Below are positions 46,743-55,600 of a DNA stretch of 64,000 nucleotides, one piece after another. The stretch comes from Diorhabda sublineata (Eukaryota; Arthropoda; Insecta; Coleoptera; Chrysomelidae). The first letter of the stretch is position 1; each line of letters starts with the position of its first letter. The DNA lies in NCBI RefSeq assembly GCF_026230105.1, contig NC_079480.1, positions 28,252,488 through 28,316,487 on the forward strand, given 5' to 3'. The translations under genes and the position numbers were made by a program. The notes under the pieces are model-generated. The model was not told the DNA's origin. It saw nothing but the letters and a program-made list of their open reading frames with translations, and searched no databases.

Positions 46743-46768
46743 GTACTGTAAAGTTGACTTTACAGTAC
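46743..46768. repeat. Perfect 12-bp-arm palindrome at the Crypton right end
   Basis: GTACTGTAAAGT, a 2-base loop, then ACTTTACAGTAC. A shorter GTACTGTAAAGTAC occurs at 46690-46703. The palindrome sits about 10 bases from the point where mariner sequence resumes. Confidence 0.85.
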
Positions 46769-47129
46769 AGTACGGAATAAAAAAAAAGATTTGTTCGCGT
46801 TGGATACCGTAAAACTTAACAATCGCTCAACAACACTCGTATCCTAACCTAAATTTAATAGTGGTGCTTTAAAAGATCGCAAAAGACGATGAATCATAGA
46901 TCTATGCATATGAATCCGAAACTAAACAGCAATCGACTCTATGGATTTTTCAATACGAACCAAATCCAACAAAAGTTGCGCGCGTTCGAAGCACTTCGAA
47001 GCAAATGGTCACCTGTTTTTTTCGGAATAACTGAACATAACGTTCCATTCAAGTAACATGGAACTGTCAATAATGAATTATTAATATTTGTATAATTAGT
47101 CCATATCGAAACTTGAGTTGCAGCCCTCG

Positions 47130-47582
47130 TACATCCACAAACATATTAAGTTGATTCAATAAAAAGAATACATTTGTATACGGTGAAAATGTGAATGATT
47201 CAAATTTTTCAACGGTAGTGTTTAATCATTACAGTTATTAGTATTAGGATTGAAGTTTTAATATTAATAGAAAAAGAAAACGGCTGAGTTGAAACGCTTT
47301 CCATTACCACTCCAAATATTTCATTATGGCAACATTACAATACGTAATGTAACGGGGAGAGAGCCGCAGGCCAACTTACAGCGGCGATAATAATTTAATG
47401 TAATGGAAATTATAAAAGATGACGAGTGGCTACATTTATTATTGTGTAGCCATGAGCTATGTTCAAGCTATTTATAACTGGACAGAAGTTTCTAAGTAGA
47501 AGTTATCTATTACTAATGCATCTAAATGTTCTTGATTTTATTTAAAATTAGTTTTTTTAATAATTTTTGAAGGATAAAATTT
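47130..47582. other. Unassigned DNA
   Basis: Nothing is recognised. Confidence 0.3.
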
Positions 47583-47618
47583 GACGTTTCGACTTTTCTT
47601 TAAGTCTTTATCGAATTT
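47583..47618 (-). ncRNA. Hammerhead-like motif with preserved stem II, decayed core
   Basis: The minus strand reads GATAAA, then GACTT-AAAGAA-AAGTC (a 5-bp stem II with a 6-nt loop), then GAAACGTC at 47590-47583. The stem abuts the GAAA exactly as in hammerheads. The CUGAUGA half is replaced by a CGATAAA-like sequence, so cleavage is unlikely. It is the closest relative of the motif at 33938. Confidence 0.4.
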
Positions 47619-50392
47619 TTCCTTTGTCCTTACATCTCAAATATGTAGCAGTACTCAATTAATTAAATTATTTGTAGTTTATAGATCACCTACATCATGA
47701 ACATCAAAATAAGAATAAAATCAAAATAGAAAATTTTCTAATAAGAACAACTTGCAATAATATTCAACTTTAATTGGTCCATTTCTTAATAACTTACCTA
47801 TGAAACGTGACATTGGAAGGAGCTTTATTTACCATAAAACATAAACATACAAAGAGTATAAGGCATTTCCAGTAAATATGCCTTCAATTTATTGTGAAAT
47901 GCGGGAAAACATGTTATAGATTTGGTTTCAAGCTGAAATGTTTTTTTCAAGAAGTGATCTGTAGAACTGTTTGATAGAAATCTTATATCTTACCATATGC
48001 TAACCATACTTCAGGCTTCTTTCTAACGTTCAACTGCCTTTCATACTTCCATGTTTAATCAATTATGAGATATTCAGACGTTTCCATATTTCAAATTAAG
48101 CCTATATACAAAATAGTGGTGCTATAGTTTCCTTTGCCATATTGACAAGGAGCGTCGGACATTATATATGTTTTAAACATATATTGCAAAAAGATGGTTT
48201 TTGATTGTTTCGTGTATAATTTGATTTTTCAAACATGAATTTTTCTCAGTTTAGGTATAACTTGAGTTTTTTCATTATAATTGAGTATTTTTTATTATTA
48301 TTATTAAAGTTCCTTTAATTTTATACATAAACCTTATATCTTATATAATTTTTTCCGAAAGATTTAAGTAACTGCTGTCAAAAAAATGCGGATAATGGAA
48401 TTCATAAGACGAAAACTGCCATCTTTAAACTAGGGATACGCAAAGATATTTTGTCTTATATGGAATTACTTTCGTTTGGAAAATTTATTCATTTATCGGC
48501 AAACGCAAGCATTCTTCAATATATTCAGACCTTGTCCTTAATAAAAAATTAACCTTAAACTTTCATTATAAAGATTTAGATGAAGATTGTATAATAATAA
48601 ATTGTTAGACGTATTTCTATCATACTATGATTTAAGAAGAGATAAAATCCGATATGAACTAAAATGATTATAATATTTGTTTTATTATTTATTAAGAATT
48701 TCACAGAAACCTATAGTCTGTTTTAATATACGAAGGTGTGATAAAACCCAATTTCTAATCCAAAACTCAGTACGGTCATTTTAAATATTATTCATAATAA
48801 TCTAAATATTTCCTAAAATCTACTTAATCGGTTTTTTATCGGTTTTTTCTAATTATAAGCTATACAAAATAATAGGTTTTTAGAGGCCTAAAGTCCTGTG
48901 TATTAAAAATTACATAGTCGTATCATAAGATTTTTTCAATAAGTAAGTATCTATTCTCCAATAAAAGTTAGAAAGTTTTTTTGTTTTAATTCCAAGAATC
49001 CCGACAAATTTCACCGAAAATACGATTTTAGGTTTCTCTATATAGTAAGGAGGTTCAAGTTGTGTATTCTTAACAGTTTAGGACTGCGTAAACTCCAAAT
49101 ATCATAGATATATAATTATTTTGATTTATTAACAGACAAACATTTATGTAAAAGTGTTAATGATACACTTTAATTATTTAGTGGTACGGTTGATGTTGGG
49201 AAATTTACGATTTACAGTTATTAAAGAACAAAAATGTCACGAGTTTCAAGTTTCCACCATCAAGAAAGGGATGCAGGCTGATAATAGTACACAACAGCTG
49301 TTCAGGTTGGTTTATTGACTTTTGAATCTACTCGTACCGGTAACTACCATGAAGACATGAATGCTGATTGATTCTCAAACTTTTTGTTTCATAAATCATT
49401 TTCAAAATTTTGCGTCCACCATGAATTAAAGATACCGAACCACAATGGTTGAGTCAATGGAATTATTTCAATTTCAATACACGTATCTTTTCTCGTGTAT
49501 ATGTTTTGTTGAAAAATAAGGTGAATTGCAGATTATTAGTGTTATCACTTCCATTAATCAATTACTTATTTTACTATTATTATAATTAATTTATATACCA
49601 AAAAATTGTAAACAGCCGTGAAGAAATGCAGCAGAAGAAAAATTTGACAGCTTCAGCGCATGTGAAAGCGATATTGACAGTTGCAGTACGTGTACCAAGT
49701 CTAAAGAAGATAATGACGTGTTTACCACAAAGAACTTTCACAACCACCGATTTGTTTCTCATACAATTAATTCTATGTGAAGCTAGAGAAGATCTATGAA
49801 AAAAAAATTTTTACGAATTACCGAAACGCGGCTTCGTCTCTTTCTAAGATTTTTGAAATAGATACTATGATTAATAGCAAGTTTTGTGTATTATTGAATT
49901 TCTTATTGCATGGAAAAGTCGACTGAACTGGACGCAATAAATAGTAAAAAAAGCTACATTACTACCAATTTCCAAATATCGAAATAAAGTGAAGATCTAT
50001 GGAAATTTGCGTTGTTACTGTTAATGTGACGTTGTGATTGAAATTTTCAATTAAATTTTAATAGATTATGCTGTAAGTGGATTTTCCAGCTTTGATTGAT
50101 TCATAGGTTCATTGCTTAAAACTTTGTTGCATAAAAGGCATGTGCGAAATCGTTTGTCTGCCTTTGACGGAAGAAAACCAATATTCAAATATTCAACACT
50201 GTACTGTCGACCCTTTCCGTAGATTCGGTCATGTTTCGTATCAATTACCTACATGACAATAAAAAAAACTTTCTTTCAGTAATCTTAAAGTGATCTTTAA
50301 CAGGATATGGCTATTTTAACAGAATATGATTATGAAAGCAAAAATTAAATAATTTCACACTGAATATATAATATGTACAGTCTTCATAATTC
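47619..50392. other. Long AT-rich stretch, nothing recognised
   Basis: No gene, transposase piece or terminal repeat was recognised in about 2.8 kb. A short polar reading (AEEKFDSFSACESDIDS) near 49640-49690 on the plus strand is unassigned. Confidence 0.35.
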
Positions 50393-50425
50393 GACCGGTT
50401 TCGGTAACGATTTTGTCATCATCAG
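50393..50425 (-). ncRNA. Hammerhead ribozyme-like motif with full conserved core
   Basis: The minus strand reads CTGATGA (50425-50419), then TGAC-AAAATC-GTTA as a 4-bp stem II (with one G-U pair), two C residues, GAAA (50402-50399), and CCGGT plus C at 50393. In hammerhead terms ACC/GGT is a loopless stem III and the final C is the cleavage site. Flanks AACTC before and GAATT after can pair as stem I in four of five positions. This is the type I layout reported for Penelope-like retroelements. The 2 extra C residues before GAAA weaken stem II closure. No Penelope reverse transcriptase or GIY-YIG sequence is recognised nearby. Confidence 0.5.
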
Positions 50426-50899
50426 GAGTTAAATAAGTAAGTTTAATATTGTACATATACTCATTACAATATAAAATTTATATCGTAATAAATAAATAAT
50501 TTGTAGTGTTTGCGTGTAGTAGGTACGCAATAAAAATTAGATATTGAACGTAAATAATATAATATATTATAAATATACCATTATTTTATAGCAGGTTGGT
50601 TAGAAGATATTTCTTTTCATTTAATTTTCATTATTTGTTTAAAATTTTCACTGACAATCACTAATATTAGTTCATTTTTCTTTATGAAATTCCAGAAACA
50701 AAATGAGTAACGTTTATTCTTGACATTCATATTTATATTGGTGAAGAACAAACGAATTCATGCAAAATTGCAAGCACATACACCACAAGTATTAATTTGA
50801 ACGTCTGAAGAAGCGTTGCGGACGAGATAGCGAAAGTTTTTACAAATAACAGTCACTGAGCTTCTTAAAATATTACCTGTCTATATTGATAGAAAAAAA
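50426..50899. other. Unassigned DNA
   Basis: Probably the remainder of the Penelope-like repeat. No coding sequence is seen. Confidence 0.3.
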
Positions 50900-51480
50900 C
50901 AAGCAAATAATTTAGTTATTCACTATAAAAACCAAATAAATTTTCCCGAGTCTCCCGTTGACCCCTGGTAGTCCATATGGATCACTTTGGAAACACGACT
51001 TTAAAGAATGGTTCGGACAAATGATTGATTTTCTTCCTCGGAACCGTATAATGGTAATGGATAATAGCACTCAAGACTTTTTGAATAATCGACCGCATCC
51101 AAGTTTTTAATAAAAGATTTACAGAATTGGCTAAATTCAAAGAATATCAAATTCTATCTCGGTTCTGTGGAAAAAGAACTGCATCCTTTGTCTTCTTTTC
51201 ATAAAAAGAAAAATATTAAATTGCAGAAAATCGTAGAATGGTAGTGGTTAGAACATCAACATATTATTGCGAACTAAATCCAATTCAACTGGTATGGGCA
51301 CAGATAAAAGGAGTGGCTTCAAAATTTTTTTTTAAAAATAGCTTGAAAACTGGGTAAAGGTAGTTAATCATTGGAATAAAAAAGATATAATATGGAATAT
51401 TAATAAAATGATTGATTCATCAGAGTCGATTTCTGATTTGGATTTGAAAGAATCACTCTACTTATACTTTTGAGTTTTTA
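50900..51480 (+). pseudogene. DDE_3-type transposase relic
   Basis: Plus-strand pieces: MVMDNSTQDFLNNRPHPSF near 51053-51105 (second catalytic Asp in a VIVMDNASYH-like context), DLQNWLNSKNIKFYLGSVEK near 51120-51175, and VVVRTSTYYCELNPIQLVWA plus QIKGVASKFF near 51241-51330. The last matches the VVRLPPYHCELNPIELIWAQVKG block that carries the third acidic residue region. Then come DIIWNINKMIDSSESISDLD-like C-terminal residues. Frameshifts and a stop are present. It belongs to the broad IS630/Tc1/mariner superfamily, but not to the classical mariner lineages elsewhere in the window. Confidence 0.65.
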
Positions 51481-51865
51481 TATTCCAACTATGATTTATG
51501 GATGTAGCGTTGTTTTTTATTTAATACCAAAATACCGGATGTAAAGTATTTCAGCTGTCTATTAAAGAAGTGATACGCCTATGGATTACGAATGCTTCGT
51601 CAGTACATTACTCTATCATTCATAAAAAACGACTTTATTGTGACAATTCAATCGCCTTGTTACATTTATAGCTAACTTTTGTTGTTTGTTGCTTGATAGT
51701 AACTAATATTTAGGCACTTCCAAATGAAAATTTGACGCTTCCCCGATTAAATTCGAGTTGATTTGGTTAGCGATTATTAAATTTCACTTCTCACTTCTTA
51801 GAGACGACCACGATAATATAATGAATCCTACAAATAATTTTTTCTTTACTTTACAGGTGCAGTGG
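51481..51865. other. Unassigned DNA
   Basis: Nothing is recognised. Confidence 0.3.
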
Positions 51866-51885
51866 TTAGGTTAGGTTAGGTTAGG
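51866..51885 (+). repeat. Four tandem TTAGG units (insect telomere-type motif)
   Basis: Exactly four TTAGG pentamers in a row, then TTTGAC. A two-unit run with ttaggttgaa flanks lies near 59815. An interstitial run this short can arise from break repair, from a telomere-specific retrotransposon or by chance. Confidence 0.8.
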
Positions 51886-52959
51886 TTTGACTTCTATTGA
51901 TTTGTGTTATTTTTTGTAAACTTTGATTATTCAATTTTTATATCGCTAGACCACCCTCAACTAAACCATAAATGGGAGATTTTCAAAATAATTTACCTCT
52001 ATCTCTAGCGTATATAATAAATAGAACGGGTTCATTCTACAATGCAATGGTTTCTTTTTGTAGGAGACAATATTATTTTTTGTTTTTATTTAATAAATGT
52101 ATTATTGCTGGAATCTGTCATATTTATTTCAGAAATTTACAACACCTACCCGACTGGTAGACGCGGCTCATAAACACCGAGTTCGCCTTCAGACATCTTA
52201 TCTTAGAATCCAAGTCTTTGAAAGTTTTGTGAAAGACAATTTAAATGGACAACATCATTTAGACTTATTCACAAATCAAATTTTCTGCAATAAGAAACAT
52301 AATTTTGATTTTAACAAGATGGTTTGACTGTTTTAAATTACTTCAATAAAGTTTTCTAGATGGACTGAAAGAACCAAAACAATGGAGTAGTCAGTCAGAG
52401 ATTCCTTTTACCCGAAGATATCTAAAAACATTGTATTCGAGACAAAATATAGTAATCAAGATGAATAAAGGAGAATGATAACAGTCTATCTGTAAAATGG
52501 TAGAAGGAAAGCAATTTGAACATTCGGAAAAAGGGAAAACGTTTCCATGAATTTAGTTTAATAACTGAATAGATAAAATTGCAAACATGTAGACCTGATA
52601 ATTGTATTCCTCAATAAAGCCCGAATTAAACAGTAGTAAAACTGAAACATAGGTGTCTCTATGTGCGCGCTGTCATATGCAAGTTAACTAGTACAAAACT
52701 TTCGAGTTATCTTTAAACAATGAATTACTAAGTCCTTAAGGTTTTTGGTATAGCTTTATTTTTGCTCATAAGAAATTTGCGATACATGTGTGATCAATTT
52801 TAATGATTATCAAACAAACTAGAAATTCGGGTGATGCATTGTGTCAATGAAAAAAGTATTCGTGGCGTTCCAGGTTAGTTAACAATAATAATAACCATGA
52901 ACGAAAATTGAAAAGCCAGCTATGTAAGGACAGCGTTACATCTTGACTTAAGAGAACTT
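51886..52959. other. Unassigned DNA with one coding-like stretch
   Basis: After a tttatttcag acceptor-like site at about 52123-52132, the plus strand is open to 52327 and reads RLVDAAHKHRVRLQTSYLRI then QVFESFVKDNLNGQHHLDLF. It has balanced composition but matches no family I know and lacks a donor. It may be an old terminal exon or a transposon piece. Confidence 0.25.
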
Positions 52960-53530
52960 CCTTACAATGAATCCTAAAAGAGCTGGTTTTGTATGTGATT
53001 CAGGTTCATTAACAATTACATCCTCAGTATAAATCGATTTCTAGGCTTTGTCAAACAAGATGAGGTTCAAGATATTCCTTTATATATTACAAAATTGAGT
53101 GTCTGGTGTGCAATTTAGGGACACAGAATCATTGATCTGTCTTTTATCGAAGAAAAAGGCAGAAGAGTCACACTTAATCAACAGGTATACATACAAATTC
53201 TAACAAGCTTCATCTTTGATGTACGTCAATTTTCTCGTGCATGTAATTTATCATTTTAAGACCACCTTTTTCAGCAGGACGGGGCAATTTGCCACATTGC
53301 TGCTGCAGTTCGTCAATTTGTTCAGGAACATTTTCTAAGCAGATTTCTTTCACGATTAATTGTCTTCCTTTATGCTTCACATTCTCCAGACGTACACATT
53401 TGGAGAATAGCTGAAACTGTCGTTTTTAAATTGCCTCCACAAACCGTAAAAAAATGCAGTTAGAGCCTTCTTCGCGGACCTGAGACAACCTTTATTTCAT
53501 AACATGACAAGAAGCTTGAAACATTGGTGA
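52960..53530 (+). pseudogene. DUF4817-type mariner relic, second lineage
   Basis: Plus-strand pieces: FVKQDEVQDIPLYITKLSVW near 53048-53110 then CAI, EEKGRRVTLNQQVYIQILTS near 53150-53205, FQQDGAICHIAAAVRQFVQE and HFLSRFLSRL near 53270-53360 (second catalytic Asp kept), SHSPDVHIWRIAETVVFKLP near 53385-53440 (third Asp kept in SPD). This is the order of DUF4817 transposases (VWCAI, VT.N...Y...L, FQQDGATCHTA..., PPRSPDLTP). The usual DFFLWG is lost and stops occur. Confidence 0.75.
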
Positions 53531-53554
53531 GAAGTATGTCTTCAACGAAAAGAT

Positions 53555-53830
53555 AATTATAACATGTATAGAAAAGAAACAACTGGTATGGTACGGACAT
53601 GTTCACAAATTGACAGAAGCAAGACTATCAAAGAAAGTAATGAGATAGCACCAGAAAACCAAAAGAGAAGAATATCAAGGAAAACATGGACGAAAGGAAT
53701 ACAACGAATAACAAACGAGAGAGGAATAAGAGAGGAAGGGTGCAATAATAGAAAATATGTATACAAGGAAGTGTCAATAATAAGTTCTGCTCGGGCTATA
53801 ATGTAATTTAATAAATTATGACTGAAAACC
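53555..53830 (+). pseudogene. Non-LTR retrotransposon 3' tail fragment
   Basis: The plus strand reads IEKKQLVWYGHVHKLTEARL SKKVMR-stop-like text, then RISRKTWTKGIQRITNERGI. This matches the C-terminal WYGHV.RM...R.PK..M.W.P...RGRP...W...I tail of RTE/CR1-like elements. The reverse transcriptase is absent. It is separate from the RTE relic at 24676. Confidence 0.6.
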
Positions 53831-54406
53831 GAAGTGTTATACAGGGTTCACTGTTTGAAACGTCCACAAAAAATCCACAGATTTTTAAAATTTGAACTAT
53901 AAGTTCGTAATCGCCGCCTCTGAATATAATCCAATGGTAACATTTTTGTAGGTGAACCTCAGCATAATATTAATAGAGAAAAAGTAAAAGTAGCGTTTCT
54001 ATCCGTGTTACTAGATCTTAAATTATATCTCCGAGGTAGTTGAAGGTTATTCTGACGTCTGCAATGTAAAATTTATTGAGATCCTCTCAACCTGAAGCAC
54101 AATCATTATTGCACATCTTTATTACGACATTGTGGATTTTACAAAATATCAAATCATTTGGTAGGGCACCAAATATTACGAGATTTATTAGCAAAACTAA
54201 AAACTAAAAAAAAAATACCCTGAATAATTGAATTGACCCAAATTTTACGAGTACATCCTCTCTTCTAGGTTATATAATACTGATCATACAAATTATATTT
54301 CGTTTTATTAGTTTGCAACACTATTTTAAACCAGATAATTATAATCTTCTCTACTTTCTCGTAACTATTATTTAATATACAATTATGCATCTCTTAGTAA
54401 TACTTA
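53831..54406. other. Unassigned AT-rich DNA
   Basis: Nothing is recognised. Confidence 0.3.
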
Positions 54407-55105
54407 TACGAGGGTGGCTACTTAAGTTTTATATTATTAATTAATCGTAATTTCTTGAAGGTCGTCCACAATCAGCTGTTGTGCTACAAGTCATCGATGA
54501 TGTGCATAAACTGATATTACAAGAACGTCATGTGACATATCGTGAGATTGGGGTAGGCATATTTGGGCATTACTTCCACTGGCATAAATTCAATATTTTA
54601 TGAATTTTTGGCTGTCAAACATATTATTTGCCTTGGATACCGTATTATTTCACAATCGCTCAAAAGCTCGTGTCGATTCGTGCAAAGAAATGTTGAAAAA
54701 ATTCGATCGTGTTTCACCATAAGACAGGCAACGAATCATGGATCTATGGATATGAATCCTAAACTACACAACAATCGACTGTATAAGTCTTTCAAGACGA
54801 GCCAAATCTAACCAATGCTGATCGCGCACGAAGGAATTTGAAGCAAATGGTCACCAGTTTTGCGAAAGCACACATCAGTTCAAAATGTTTTTGAACAGTT
54901 AAAATATCAAATCGTACACTTATTGTTTGACACCCAATGCTTTCTTTTGAATCCTGCAGATCAAAATAAATCAAGTCAACGTTTTTCTACACTTGAAGAA
55001 GCGGTTATACGTTCAAATCACATGTTCACATGTTATATTTATGTATATTCTCCAAATTATGCATTCGAACGCTATGTATGGTATTTGAGTAAATAATTCT
55101 AAGCT
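54407..55105 (+). pseudogene. Mariner relic, same lineage as 45044-47129
   Basis: The start TACGAGGGTGGCTACTTAAG (54407) is a mariner terminus. The plus strand then reads GRPQSAVVLQVIDDVHKLIL, QERHVTYREIG, after shifts IAQKLVSIRAKKC, then NESWIYGYES (first Asp lost or replaced) near 54725, VFQDEPNLTNADRARRNLKQ near 54785-54845, and QRFSTLEEAVIRSNHMF near 54978-55030. It lacks the catalytic middle. It provides the uninterrupted reference that dates the Crypton insertion as secondary in the 45 kb copy. Confidence 0.78.
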
Positions 55106-55109
55106 ACTA

Positions 55110-55600
55110 TGTGAAGACCGGGAGTAGCTCATGTCCAATGGTTCACAATCTCTACCTTTAACAGGATTAACCCGTGCAATGTAAATATAGCAAAAATAAA
55201 TTTTTCAATCGATTTTTCAACAAAAAGCCACTCTTTGTTTAAGTCGATATCGAGTTATGTAGATTTTTAGATTGTTGTTCAAACCAAGGAAATCGTTCGA
55301 TATATAGAGACGTCCTGGAGAAAATTATCATAAATTGTAATTATTTATTAACAATAATTACAGAAGGTATTAAAACACAATCAAACATTTCTAATTGAAC
55401 TGCATACTGTCGAAAAATGTGTAAGGAACAAATTAAAATTTAGAAAAATTTAGTTGGTAAGCCTACAACTTATCAAAGGAAAACAAAAAAACTATAATAA
55501 AAGTTCGAAGTGGGTACCTCGCTCTTTTACACACTTCCAGAATCTACGGAGAATTTTTCTTTGAACACGATTCCAAAAGTGGAAATGGGAATTGATATAT
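55110..55600 (-). pseudogene. Long-ended DUF4817 mariner fragment, C-terminus of transposase
   Basis: 55120-55400 shares the internal landmarks of the 42362 element's left arm (gtccaatggttcacaatc, then gagacgtcctggagaaaattatcataaattg, then aacaatcaaaca). On the minus strand from 55595 to 55500 it reads FHFWNRVQRKILRRFWKCVK then ERGTHFELLL-stop, the usual VR..F.RR...CI..NG.HFE.LL ending of DUF4817 transposases. The rest of the element is absent to the right. Confidence 0.6.

Larger units (their letters stand above)
45447..46778 (+). mobile_element. Crypton-like (tyrosine recombinase) transposon relic nested in the mariner
   Basis: About 1.33 kb. The coding remnant starts at 45621 (MADNSNKMAEKSMEAVEQIT, then YAMFCHWRKKYKVKSADENV). 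It continues at 45880-46085 with KLIAFSKKQSVDYHPNQSKV and EEVETFMRDIPDKDHLLVKV, then TEGSGRNDI holding the first catalytic Arg. It ends at 46205-46440 with DKYTGHCFRKISSTLLANAG (His and Arg of the H-x-x-R box) and KRHGG-stop where HGGW is usual. Unlike DDE elements, Cryptons use a tyrosine recombinase and lack terminal inverted repeats. Stops at HGGW and just before KRHGG, plus a lost middle, make it dead. GTAC-centred palindromes lie near both ends. Confidence 0.85.
45044..47129 (+). mobile_element. Mariner relic split by a nested Crypton-like insertion
   Basis: The outer ends TGAGGGCTGCTACTCAAGTT (45044) and, inverted, CGAGGGCTGCAACTCAAGTT (47129) lie next to TA. The left arm (to about 45446) encodes MELNSKHFRTMAFD, then in other frames a SKIDCCA/GRPK-region, VRKLILQDRHVKYREIEA and IHSILHEHL. 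The right arm (from about 46779) resumes exactly in the next family segment (consensus KKICSRWIP) at TTTGTTCGCGTTGGATACCG and runs through FQYEPNPTKV- and GHLFF-like pieces. Compared with the sister copy at 54407, the interruption is a clean insertion. The mariner itself, about 740 bases when the insert is removed, has also lost its DDE domain's 3' half. Confidence 0.85.
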
